Assembly (NCBI GenBank): GCA_024663395.1
Contig: JANFAH010000011.1
Location: 1,054,001 to 1,118,000, forward strand
Source of the DNA: Pisolithus tinctorius
Lineage: Eukaryota > Basidiomycota > Agaricomycetes > Boletales > Pisolithaceae
Direction of reading: 5' to 3'
DNA: 64,000 nucleotides
The position numbers and the translations under genes were made by a program. Positions 32,683 through 42,599 of this stretch are shown here, in pieces; within the stretch, counting starts at the first letter, position 1; each line of letters opens with the position of its first letter. The notes below the pieces were generated by a model, which was not told the origin of the DNA, made no database searches, and worked only from the letters and a program-made list of their open reading frames with translations.

Positions 32683-33570
32683 ATGGATGCTCCACCCTTC
32701 TCGCTTGCGCCAGAAACATGGCAAGATATCTTATCGTTCCTGAACCTCGCTGACATTCATACTCTTATGCTAACATGTAAACAACTCGTCTACTGTGGGA
32801 GACGATACCTGCAATACTGTCGACGAGCTCTTGTGCAAAGATTCTTTGAGAATCCTGACAACTTATACAACCTTTTATGCTTGGGACATGCTGTCATCTT
32901 GGGATTGTCCACTCTTCACTTTCTCTTGCCTGAGAAAGAGATGCCATGGACCCCACATGATCTCGACCTTTACACCACACAAAGAAACGTCGACTTCCTC
33001 TTGTGCACCTTAAAACTTCAAGGTTATCATATGATCTATGTCAACACCACCAATGATGTTCACTACTACAATTCCCTCGTAGCCACTGTCTTCACCATCA
33101 CTCGTGAGGAGTGTAAAATTGACATCATCGTTTCAACTTCTCTTACAGCCGTTTCACCTATCTTTCGTTATCATAGTACAGCACTGATGAACTTCATCTC
33201 CCACGATTGCATTTTCTGCACCTATCCCAAATTAACTCTGAAGCAATGCTCATTCGTTAATCCCTTTGTGATCTTCAGTCAAGCCCTGAAACGTTCAACA
33301 TTAGAAGCTTTGCTTAAATATCACGACAGAGGAATTCGTTACCTCAAATGTATTGATGTACACCATGGCCGTTGCTGTTGCAAACACAATTTGCATAGTA
33401 TTCACGACCATTCATGCATGTGGATGCAACTTCTTCCATCGTCATCATCCATCTCGACAACAGAAGGTCACATCTCTGAAGTTGGTGTGGCTGACTTGAA
33501 GTGGTCTTTGGGAGGATATGTTTGCCATAAAACACCTCCACTTATCTCATCTACAGTACTTGTCATGTAG
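32683..33570 (+). CDS. F-box / nucleotidyltransferase-fold-like protein, open copy
   Basis: ATG 32683 is preferred because it directly precedes the F-box and follows a CCTCCCTACAG acceptor-like sequence; the frame is open further upstream to 32512. The product is about 295 residues. An F-box-like segment (LAPETWQDILSFLNLADIHT) is followed by GLSTLHFLLPEKEMPWTPHD then LDLYT, and KIDIIVST. Together these give the G-S, DxD and third acidic strand of a nucleotidyltransferase fold, with the GS weakened to GLS. A conserved tail (FRYHSTALMNFISHDCIFCT) follows, then a Cys/His-rich end. An F-box would link it to an SCF ubiquitin ligase. Catalytic activity is uncertain. This type recurs in many mushroom genomes. 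Confidence 0.55.
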   Translation: MDAPPFSLAPETWQDILSFLNLADIHTLMLTCKQLVYCGRRYLQYCRRALVQRFFENPDNLYNLLCLGHAVILGLSTLHFLLPEKEMPWTPHDLDLYTTQRNVDFLLCTLKLQGYHMIYVNTTNDVHYYNSLVATVFTITREECKIDIIVSTSLTAVSPIFRYHSTALMNFISHDCIFCTYPKLTLKQCSFVNPFVIFSQALKRSTLEALLKYHDRGIRYLKCIDVHHGRCCCKHNLHSIHDHSCMWMQLLPSSSSISTTEGHISEVGVADLKWSLGGYVCHKTPPLISSTVLVM

Positions 33571-34018
33571 TGAGTTTCACTCCTAAACCTCTTTCTACAT
33601 CTGACGACAACAATTTTTTCTTTTTTTTCATGATGGTAAGAATCTCAAAACCGTCCACAGTCAAGACCATCCCCCTTCTTGTTTCTATGAACAAATGTTG
33701 TGAATATATATATACATCGTCGCTATGCTTCTTCAATTTCTTCTTTGTCTCTTACTTTGTGCCATACTACAGTAGCTACTATTACTTTTGCCAAACTTCT
33801 GCAAATCCAGTACCGTTTGAAGTACAATGTATTGTCAATTAAAAAAATTAAGAAAAAAAAAACACTGAAAACAGTTTGATGGCAAATGTCATGACATCAT
33901 CATAGAACAAAAGCAGATTAAAGCATTCGTTACTACCATCAAACACCTTATGCGATGTCTGGCACACTTGATGTAAGCGAGATCACACAGCCTTTCAACA
34001 ATAGTTCATTCCCATTTC
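33571..34018. other. Non-coding interval
   Basis: AT-rich with several A/T homopolymers (for example near 33612 and 33841-33862). The missing 5' exons of the ribonucleotide reductase remnant would be expected here. None is recognised. Confidence 0.4.
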
Positions 34019-34810
34019 AAGTATGAAGACGATGAACCTCTCTTGAGAAAATCAGGCCGACGATTCGTCCTTTTCCCCATTCGATACCCTAAGGTACTGT
34101 GCTCACCTTTTGAGGCACATTTAATATTACCAACCGTTCCTTTCACCATTCCTTTCAGATCTGGGGGATGTATAAGGAAGCCGAAAGTTCATTCTGGACA
34201 ACTGAAGACATCTGCCTCGTTCGAGATCAACTTCACTGGCAACAGGAACTCAACGATGACAAGTGTCTTTTCATTTATCAAAGATTAGTCTTTCTCACCA
34301 CAGTCAACCACGCAGTCAACCCAGAACCCGCGAAACAATTTTGTTCGGAAGTACAAATCGCTGAAGCCCGAAGTTTTTATGGCTTTCAGACCATGAAGGA
34401 GAACATTCACTGCGAAACTTACTCCCTCCTTATGAAAACCTTTCTGGATTGCACTGCGCCACCACACACTTCCTTCGAGAACCTAGAGAACATCCCATGG
34501 TTAAAATGAAAAAGGGAATGGACTCGCCAACATCTTTCTCCCCATACTTCTAGTTTCAGCGAGCGTGTCGTCGCTTTCGTTGCTCAGAACGGTATCATTT
34601 TCACGAGCTCGTTTACTGCCGTCTTTTGGCTTAAGCAATGCAACCTTCTACCTGGATTGAGTTTCGCTTTCGAGCTCATCTACCGAGACCTTTGGCTGCA
34701 TATACAGTTCGCTTCCCACCTATTTAGCCTCCTCCGACAGCATCCTCACCCATGTATCATTGAACAAATCATTAATGAGGCCGTACAACTCAAACTTGAG
34801 CTTTTATCCG
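34019..34810 (+). pseudogene. Ribonucleotide reductase small subunit (R2) remnant, main part
   Basis: The R2 subunit carries the di-iron/tyrosyl radical cofactor needed to make deoxynucleotides. Exon 34019-34093 (GRRFVLFPIRYPK) is joined across a 65-nt intron (34094-34158, GTACTG...TTTCAG, phase 0) to IWGMYKEAESSFWTTED. The second exon continues through EARSFYGFQ and MKENIHCETYSLL, a TGA at 34507-34509, then FWLKQCNLLPGLSFAFELIY and RDLWLHIQFA. Compared with class Ia R2 ligands (mouse D139, E170, H173, E233, E267, H270), E170, H173, H270 and the radical Tyr are kept, but D139 is Cys, E233 is Asn and E267 is Leu. The N-terminus is missing. It is a degenerate gene copy, not an enzyme. Confidence 0.85.
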
Positions 34811-35496
34811 GTAAGATCTTTCCCTGTAGAAAAAGAAAAAGGCTAAACTTGATAAGACGCTGTAGGAAAAGTCCAAGTAGCTGTATAATACGAGCTAGAT
34901 GGCTTAGATAACAACAATAAAAAATGAAGGGAACAAATTGCTCGTCCCAAGGGATTCTGGACTGTCGAGACTAGAAGGTGAGACCTGGCACTTTGTAGCA
35001 GTAGTGGTTTGTGACGTGCGCGGCGTGGTCCGCGGAATAGTACTGGTGATGCAAGCGGTGCGAGCAGTATACATAGTTCGTGTGCAGCGGAATGCGAGAC
35101 ATGCAGTGTAGACAAAGTGTAAAGGAAACTTGTGGTGACCTTCCGAGTGCCAAAAGGTATCATTCTGTACCTAAGTACAGGGCTTTATAGTCCGGACAAA
35201 CCCGGAACCTAAGTAAGACAGGGTACAGTAAGGGAAAGCCACGCGACAGCACATACACAGAAGACAGGCCAAAACAGAGGCCGAGGGTATACTACAAGCA
35301 CTAAAGGAATAGAGGCCGTGATAAGAGAAAGAGTCTGAGGAAAAACAACAACCAGAGCACAGTGGCCACGGGTATAGCATTGCGCGAGAGGGAGCGAGGG
35401 CGTGGGAAGGTAGCGCATGAACAATGGTGAACATGAGAGGGGAGTGGATGTAACAGTAGTCACGGAACAGTTAATGATAGGGGCTTACGTGTCCAG
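34811..35496. other. Insertion inside the R2 remnant, unassigned
   Basis: R2 similarity stops at a GTAAGA (34811), a plausible original splice donor, and resumes at about 35497 after GTCCAG. The ~690 bp between has no R2 similarity and is far longer than neighbouring introns. A TATAAAG on the minus strand near 35190 and repeated purine motifs suggest a solo LTR inserted in the intron. The candidate ends are TTCCC|TG and CA|GGGAA, which are inverted rather than directly repeated, so I could not prove it. Confidence 0.4.
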
Positions 35497-35499
35497 GGA

Positions 35500-35657
35500 A
35501 TGCGGATTCCTCACAACACCATTCCCATTAACGCCTTTGGCATAAACCCCAAACTCATGTCAGAGTTCATTCAGTTTCTTGCCGATGACCTCCTCCTTTC
35601 ACTAGGTCACAGCAAATTATATCACGCTGTCAATCCATTCCCATTCCTGCCCACAAG
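35500..35657 (+). pseudogene. R2 remnant, C-terminal exon, cut by gypsy-3
   Basis: This continues the R2 similarity: INAFGINPKLMSEFIQFLAD, LLLSLGHSKLYHAVNPFPFL. It corresponds to the helix-rich end of class Ia R2 just before the ENISLEGKTNFFE region. Gypsy-3 inserted at 35657 with ACAAG duplicated. The last ~40 residues are not recognisable beyond the element at 42010, so they were already lost or lay in another exon. Confidence 0.75.
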
Positions 35658-36109
35658 TGTTACGCTCGACCGAAGTCAAGACGTAGGGAGAGCTCAAATT
35701 GCAGGCTAAGGTTTCTACTGAGCGAACGGCTGCAGTAACCTCTGTAAATGACAGAGGATTGAGGGCAACGCCGGTAAGAATGGTCCTTGTTAGGGACACT
35801 GAGGGCAAAGTTCTGAGAACGCTGCATATAATTGAGCAGCTCAAGTCTGGGTTTCCAAGACTTGAGCCGGCGGTCTAAATACTACAGAGAGAGGACCATG
35901 AGGCATCCTCATGTACTTGAGGTAACTACGCTATTGGTTGAACAACGATGACACATGTCCTAAGCATGCAATGAGCTAGTAACACTAGTGGTGGGAATAG
36001 AGAGCTGTTGGATCAGAGAGAAGATGGCTCTAAAAGGAAACTAAGTCCAACAGATCAAAAGCAAGGCAAACGTACAGTAAAGAGGAAAAGTTAGGGGCGA
36101 AACATAACA
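35658..36109 (-). repeat. 3' LTR of gypsy-3
   Basis: This is the 452-bp partner of 41558-42009. On the minus strand it is preceded by the purine run AGAAAGGGGGTAA (36110-36122), the expected polypurine tract for plus-strand priming. Confidence 0.92.
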
Positions 36110-36146
36110 TTACCCCCTTTCTAAGCGTCGAAGTCCCCGACTTCAA

Positions 36147-36980
36147 CTACTCTCCATAAGGCTCTCTGGTCATATTGCTGATGGTGGAGTCGTCAAAGTC
36201 AAAGTCGTTGTCGTACAAGTCGTTATCCTTGCTCCCAACGAGGGTATGATCGTCTACCAGGGCAGGGGTAGCTATTCTGTCCTGTAAAGGACGACGAGGG
36301 CGTATAGAAGGACACTGGGCCTGAGTATGCCCAGGACGAGTGGCGTGGCAAAGGGGACATTCATACAGTCCACAGTTGATGCGGATGTGGCCAAGGCAGC
36401 GGCAGATGTAACACGCTTGACGATAGCATGGATCAGACGGAGTAAGAGGTCTATCAAACTCTGTCATGGCATTCAACACAGGGGTCGGTGGCAACTGTGC
36501 AAGGGTTTCGACGATATTTAACGTGTAGTCGAGTTCAGCACGGGAGACGCTGAAGGCAGTCTTGGGGTCTACTTCAGACGGAGAGTCATGAGACTCGCAG
36601 GGTTGAGGGTTAGAGCCTGACAAGCAGCAGGCACGAGGTCTATTGGCTCTTCGGAGAGAGCAGGAAGAGTGGGAGGATGACAATGGTGATGACACCGGAG
36701 GGGAGGACGACACGGAGGAAACTGGAGGGGAGGTTGCAGTCGAGGGTCTTCTAGACCCAGGAGGAGGGGGAGCAATCAACGTAGGGTGTTGACAGACATT
36801 GTAAATGAGGTCTGCGCCTCCAAGGACATCAAAAAGTCTAAGTAAAAGGGGAACCTGTTGGACAGCAATTTCATTCAGGATGGTACGGGCAGGGGACAGA
36901 AGGGGGTTCTGGCAGTTGACATAATGGGAAAGTTCCTCAAGCCGAAGGGCTTGGATGGTAGCATGATAGGCGAGAAGCAT
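36147..36980 (-). CDS. gypsy-3 ORF3, two zinc knuckles
   Basis: A 277-codon ORF starts at ATG 36980 (MLLAYHATIQALRLEEL), overlapping the end of pol (NIFHASRLS) in another frame. A Ser/Pro-rich low-complexity middle (about residues 70-115) leads to two zinc knuckles near residues 190-225: CYICRCLGHIRINC (CX2CX4HX4C) and CPLCHATRPGHTQAQC (CX2CX6HX4C). An acidic tail (DNDFDFDDSTIS) follows. It has no stop interruptions, unlike gag and pol beside it. A nucleic-acid-binding accessory protein is the natural inference. Confidence 0.7.
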   Translation of the reverse strand: MLLAYHATIQALRLEELSHYVNCQNPLLSPARTILNEIAVQQVPLLLRLFDVLGGADLIYNVCQHPTLIAPPPPGSRRPSTATSPPVSSVSSSPPVSSPLSSSHSSCSLRRANRPRACCLSGSNPQPCESHDSPSEVDPKTAFSVSRAELDYTLNIVETLAQLPPTPVLNAMTEFDRPLTPSDPCYRQACYICRCLGHIRINCGLYECPLCHATRPGHTQAQCPSIRPRRPLQDRIATPALVDDHTLVGSKDNDLYDNDFDFDDSTISNMTREPYGE

Positions 36981-39900
36981 GGAAGATGTTATGAATCTTC
37001 CATCGTGAGGGAATCATGAGGCAATACATAACGGGAGATAGGACGTCGGAGATAGTGAAGGGTCCTTCTCGCTTGGGTGCAAGCTTCCTATTTTCATAGG
37101 AGCATTTCAAATTGCATGCTTCTAGCCAAACCTTATCACCTTTCTGGAACGGGGTGAAGGGTCATGACGAGCGGTCTTTCATCGTTTTCCTTGCTAGGTC
37201 ATGGGCTGCTAGGGCTTCCTCTCTAGCTTTTCAGAGTTCATCAAGTCTAGATTTGGTGGCGGGAAGATGGGTTTCCACAATCAGGGACGGAAGTGGTTTT
37301 GGCTCGTATCCGTACATGAGATAGAACGGAGATTGATGGGTGACAGAGTGTGGGCGATGGTTATGCATGAACTCGGCCATTGGTAGGTTGTTCACCCACG
37401 AGGTGGGGTCGTTTTGGCAAAAGATGTGGAGATAGGTCTCAACTTCTTGGTTTACACGTTCTGTTTCTCCGTCAGTCTGTGGGTGATATGCCATTGACAG
37501 GGCAAGGGAGTATCCCAAAAGAGAGGCGAGTTCTTTTGCAAAGGCGGAGGTGAACTGAGGTCCTCGATCTGATATAATCTTATCGTACAATCCGAAGTGG
37601 GAGTAGACCTTTTTGAAAAATAGTGCTGCGATGTCAGCAGCAGAGGCGGTTTTCTTTGTGGGTGACAGAAGTACCCCCTTTGTAAGCCCATGGTCTACCA
37701 CGACCAAAAGGGAATCATAACCGTTAGACACGGGAAGGTCGGTGACCAGATCACAAGAGATCTGTTGGAAGGGACGGGTCGAGGTGGAGGCAATAGGTGT
37801 AAGGGGTGGTGTTGTGGGGTGAGTATTTACTTTATTTTGCTGGCACACAGCACAGCCTTCGACGTATTTGCGGACAAAGGACGCGAGTCCAGGCCACCAA
37901 AACTCAGAAGAAACGAGTTGTCGGGTTTTCAGGACTCCGGGGTGGCCGGTGGAGGGGTGGTCATGATGGTTGGACACAACAGTCCGATGGAGGATAGGGT
38001 CATCGGGGATATATACCCGGTCTTTGTAAAGTAACACTCCACTGTCAAATCTCCAATCAGAGAGATGGGATTTAAATGGGAGTGGCATGTCGATGTTTTC
38101 AATGGCACGAAGTGCCGTTTGGACCACGGGGTCTTTCATGGAGGACGATGCGACCTTCTGAGTGAGATTGGTGTCAATAAGATTGACGAATAAGGTCTGT
38201 GGAAGGAGGGTAACTCCTTTATTATCTTCGTCATCATCAGGGATATGATCGGGTCGGTGGGAGAGTGCGTCTGGTGTGGCCAGGTCTTTGCCTGGGACAT
38301 GTTCCAACTGCAGATCGAAGTCTGCGAGGTCGAGGAGCCAGCGAGCTTGACAACGATTTAAATTCTGAGGGGACTTGAAGTATGTCAGGTTTTTATGGTC
38401 TGTGAAGACCTTAACCGGGAACGGGGATCCATGGAGATAATGTCTCCAGGATTTTAACGCTCGGATAACTCCAAGTAACTCTCTGTCATAGATGTCGTAG
38501 TTTCGTTCCGCAGGGTTAAACAACTGGGATAGAAAGGCACAGGGTTGCCACTGTCCATTTGAATCTTCTTGAAGGAGGATACCTCCTGTTGCGTACTTAG
38601 GCACATCTGTTGTGATTGCAAATGGTCGAGAGGTGTCAGGCATTCAGAGTGTGGGTTGTGCCATGAAGATCCTTTTGAGAAGATCAAAGGCATCTTGGCA
38701 TTTTGTAGACCAGCTCCAATCGACCATTTTCTTAGTGAGGTCGATGAGTGGTCGTGCAATGTCTGAGTAGTAGGGGACAAATCTTCTGTAAAAGTTTGCG
38801 AATCCTAAAAAGGATCGCACATCCTTGACCTTCTTTGGGACAGGCCAGTTGGCAATGCCCTGGACTTTGACGGGGTCCATGGCGACAGTGTTCTCCTTGA
38901 TGATCATCCCGAGGTATTCGACCTCGGTCAGATCAAAGTGACATTTTTCTAATTTTAAGGGAAGGGAGAGTTCCCTCATACATTCAAGAACGCGACGGGT
39001 TCTTCGTTTATGTTCTTCGGGGTCATTTGAAAAGATAAGGAGGTCATCCATGTAGACAACCAACCATCCCTCAGCGATCATATCTCTGAAAGAGTCGTTC
39101 ATGAATCGCTGGAAGGTGGCAGGGGAGTTACAGAGACTGAAGAACATAACGGTGGGTTCGAAAAGTCCTTTATGCGTGATAAATGCTGCTTTCCATTGGT
39201 CTCCTTCCTTGATGCGGACGTTGTTGTAGCCAGACCTGACATCCATCTTTGTGAAGATGGAGGCTCCCTTTAGTTTGTCTACAAGGTCCGAAATGAGGGG
39301 AAGGGGATATGCATCCTTCACCGTATTTTTGTTCAGATACCTGTAGTCTTGCCAGGGTCGCAGGGAGCCATCTTTTTTTCCTACAAAGAAGAAGGGGGCG
39401 GCTTGGGGAGACTTCGAGGGGTGGATCTTTCCTTCTCGAAGGTTTTCTTCGATAAACTTTTCTGCAGACTCTCGCTCAGAGGGAGAGAGAGGGTATGCCT
39501 TGGCCACCTTGGGGACAAAGTCCTCTACAAGGTTTATGGCATGGTCGTATGGTCATGATGGGGGTAGGACTCCATCGGATGGTTTTTCAAAAACCGAGGT
39601 GAAGTCCTTGTAGTCTTCCAGGAGGACAGCCTTCGGTTTCTTCTTGTGTTCCTCTTGGGCTAACTCGGTAGCCGTGGTGATTTTTCGGAGAAGGCTATTG
39701 TTGGGGTTAACCTTCTTGGCTTCCTCGACTAGTTTCCCAACTGACATCACGAAGTGTGCTCGGATAGTTTCATCTTCGGGTTCTTCATAGTCCATGAACT
39801 TGTTTATCCCTTTCTTTTCAGCAGGGGACACAAGGTTCACAGTTGGTTCTTCGATGACAACGGAAAGGATGTTGTGTCTCAGTTCTTTTGATCGGTCGGT

Positions 39901-40362
39901 TTTCTCGCAGATAGATAGCGTGCCCATCCTCCAGTCTACAACAGGGTTGTTTTCCTGGAGCCAGGGGAGACCCAGAATGACGTTTTCTGTTCCACAATTG
40001 ATGACATGGAAAAAGGACTGGTGGACAAGTCCTTTAACCTTGAAGTAGAGAGTGGCGGAAAACAGTATTCTTCCTTTTGAGTTCTGGGTTCCATCGGCAT
40101 TTTTGGCAAGGATGGGTTTGGCGAGGCGTTGGGTGGGGATTCGGTGTTTTCGCACAAAACCCCAATCGATGCAAGAGATCTCAGCTCCGGAGTCAACCAG
40201 AGCAGTGGTGTTGATGACTTTCAGGGTAGTTTCTGATGTGTAGAGGGAAACGGGGATCTGCATAGTATGTTCCGGTGTAGACATTACAAGTACAGGTGCA
40301 ACAGAAACTAGACTGTCCTTAGTTTGGGGAACATCTGGCATCAACGCAGAGTTCCCATTCAA
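36981..40362 (-). pseudogene. pol: gypsy-3 Pol: protease, RT, RNase H, integrase
   Basis: Pol is one minus-strand frame, starting in overlap with the end of gag, with TGA at 39553-39555, 38644-38646, 37231-37233 and one more near 37165. Protease: [51 protein letters not shown], active site [12 protein letters not shown]. RNase H: AITTDVPKYATGGILL, YDIYDRELLGVI, VFTDHKNLTYF. Integrase: zinc finger HHDHPSTGHPG ... CAVCQQNK, then D in SCDLVTDLP, D in ISDRGPQF and E in TDGETERVNQ, so the catalytic triad is intact. The C-terminus ends WKIHNIFHAS with no chromodomain seen. All stops fit CGA to TGA. Confidence 0.92.
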
Positions 40363-41504
40363 AAATCCTTCCCAAGAGCTCTAGCGATGTTAACCAGAGC
40401 GATGGATGGACCAGCGACCTTTTCTTCATCGTCACTTTCTTCTACCTCCACAATTTTGCAGATTTTCTTGACTTTCTTTTGGGGAGTCTTCCCTTTGTCT
40501 GGACATTCCCAAGAGAGGTGTCCTTTGTTCCCACAACCAAAACATCTTCCTTCTTTGATGTGTCGGTCTCGTTCTTCCTTGGAGAGTCTCACTCCATCCA
40601 CATCCATAGCGTTTGGATCTTTTTCTTCAGCAAAATTGTTCCTAGAGTGGAACATTTTCTTTTCTTTTCTTCCCAAGATTTCATTGACTTTTCTCCACTT
40701 GGCGTCAAACTTCTGCGCTTGGGTGTACCACCCTTCGATCTTAGTGGGGGTGGTCTCCATCATGTGGATTCAGTTCGCGATGAAAGGTTTGAGTCCTTGT
40801 GAGAAGAACTCGATCAAGGCGATGTCTTCCATGATGGTAGAGTCAGCGGTGGCAGTTCGGAAATCAGTGATGTATTGTTCGACCGATTCTTTCTGCTTTA
40901 GGGTACATAGTTTGGCGATGGCAGTACCCGCGGTGTCTGCAGAGGTGAAAGATTCTTTGAAACTTTTTGTAAAATCAGCGAAAGTGCCGAAACTCGGGGG
41001 GGTCTTTTCCAGAGATACCTTCTGGAAGGTGGCAGCCCAGGAATGGGCGACACCTTTCTTCATGTACGACAGTGCATAGACGACCTTTTTTGTGTCGGTG
41101 TCATACAGTTCTTCATTTACCAAAAGATAGGTCTGTACGGAGTACAGCCAACTCATGGCATTCTTCTGGTCTCCATCAAATTCAGAGGGAGCACCGATCT
41201 TCAATTCTGTGGGTTTGACTCCAGTAGTGGCAGTCGTTCCCTTCAACAATGAACCGGACATTGTATTCAGTGGTGGGGTCAGGGATGTAGGAAATGTGGC
41301 AGGTACTGGTGGGATTGGAGTACCGAGTGATGTGAGGGAATGGGTGAAAAGATTTGAGAGGATACCCGAGGTAAAGCCTCTATCCGGTTGTTCGGGTTCG
41401 TTGGAGGAGGTGTCAGTGACAGTACTCTCCTGTTCTTCGTCAGATGACGATTCTTCACAAGTGGGTCGCAACGGCGCCCAACGTCGGTTGTTTCAGGGGT
41501 TCAT
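40359..41504 (-). pseudogene. gag: gypsy-3 Gag
   Basis: The native start is ATG at 41504 (MNP, then TGA, then NNRRWAP); the fourth codon is a TGA that fits a mutated Arg. The body includes a retrotransposon-gag domain (LKIGAPSEFDGDQKNAMSWL, KGVAHSWAATFQKV, SVEQYITDFRTATADS). A second TGA lies at 40770-40772, and a CX2CX4HX4C knuckle (CFGCGNKGHLSWEC) near 40530. It ends ALGKDF at 40359, where pol is already open in another frame. Confidence 0.88.
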
Positions 41505-41557
41505 GGTGGTTCACTAAGCAGTGACCGATTTGGCCAAAGGCTGTAGACTTGAGCTTT

Positions 41558-42009
41558 TGTTATGCTTGACCAAAGTCAAGACGTAGGGAGAGCTCGAATC
41601 GCAGGCTAAGGTTTCTACTGAGCGAACGGCTGCAGTAACCTCTGTAAACAACAGAGGATTGAGGGCAACGCTGGTAAGAGTGGTCCTTGTTAGGGACACT
41701 GAGGGCAAAGTTCTGAGAATGCTGCGTATAATTGAGCAGCTCAAGTCTGGGTTTCCAAGACTTGAGCCGGCAGTCTAAATACTACAGAGAGAGGACCATG
41801 AGGCATCCTCATGTACTTGAGGTAACTACGCTATTGGTTGAACGACGACGACACATGTCCTAAGCATGCAATGAGCTAGTAATGCTAGTGGTGGGAATAG
41901 AGAGCCATCGGATCAGAGAGAAGATGGCTCTAAAAGGAAACTAAGTCCAATGGATCAAAAGCAAGGCAAATGTACAGTAAAGAGGAAAAGTTAGGGGCGA
42001 AACATAACA
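41558..42009 (-). repeat. 5' LTR of gypsy-3
   Basis: This is the 452-bp partner of 35658-36109, with plus-strand ends TGTTATGCTTGACC and CGAAACATAACA. It is followed by ACAAG at 42010-42014. The element start codon for gag lies about 50 bp inside. Confidence 0.92.
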
Positions 42010-42599
42010 ACAAGTCTCTTCCGCACACATCAACAACAGGTCTCAAGGGAGTCTATTCGTCTCCCACAGTGCAACGTGCAAGATTTCTCTTTGGCAAACT
42101 TGTAAGTCACGTGTCTCCAATTTTAAAACCACAATTAACACTTCTCAAAACCTGTGAAGCCTCTCTCACGATGACTTTTAACAAACTACCACTGAAATCT
42201 GATTTTCTTTCTTCCTTCCCTCGTAACAACCTGCACTGTTTCATTATAACCATTAGCTTCAATAAATTTAATAAAAAACGAATTGAAATTAAATTACAAC
42301 CCCTCCTATGCTTACCAATCCACTAAACCCAGCCCGAAGCCATACTCTCACATGTCCTGGATTGCCCATAGGGCCGGTGTATCTATTAGATAGATTGTTT
42401 ATGTCACAGAAACTATATCTAACAGACCCATAATCTCCCCTAAAAAGTGGTGCCTAAGGTGGATGTAGTTTGGCTATATGCACTGGTTACATAGACAAAC
42501 GAAGGCGACGAATTCCTACATTTCCATATCGGGCAGAGCTCATGACACACGCACAAATATTTTGCTACTGACATTATTTTCACAAACTGCTGTAAGATA
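42010..42599. other. Non-coding interval after gypsy-3
   Basis: AT-rich sequence that should be the right-hand side of the R2 locus. An open stretch (to about 42326) shows no R2 similarity. No gene is recognised. Confidence 0.4.

Larger units (their letters stand above)
35658..42009 (-). mobile_element. Ty3/gypsy retrotransposon (gypsy-3), complete
   Basis: A 6352-bp element reads on the minus strand: 5' LTR 41558-42009, gag, pol, a zinc-knuckle ORF, polypurine tract, 3' LTR 35658-36109. A perfect ACAAG target duplication flanks it (35653-35657 and 42010-42014). The LTRs are 452 bp each, begin TGTTA and end CATAACA on the plus strand, and differ at a small number of sites, mostly C/T or G/A. 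This is the best-preserved retroelement in the window, yet gag and pol still carry several TGA codons. Confidence 0.93.

Noticed and set aside
34811..35496. Solo LTR inside the R2 remnant
   Set aside because: Length, TATAAAG on the minus strand and purine-rich composition fit, but the best TG...CA ends are flanked by TTCCC and GGGAA, which are inverted and not a direct target duplication. Left as an unassigned insertion.
34019..35657. R2 gene as part of an integrated giant-virus segment
   Set aside because: The R2 has a 65-nt spliceosomal intron at a coding position and nuclear fungal-like sequence. No capsid, polymerase or packaging gene is nearby.
41970..42326. 118-codon ORF as the R2 C-terminus
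   Set aside because: It starts inside the gypsy-3 LTR, and its sequence after the LTR does not match the ENISLEGKTNFFE region expected in R2.
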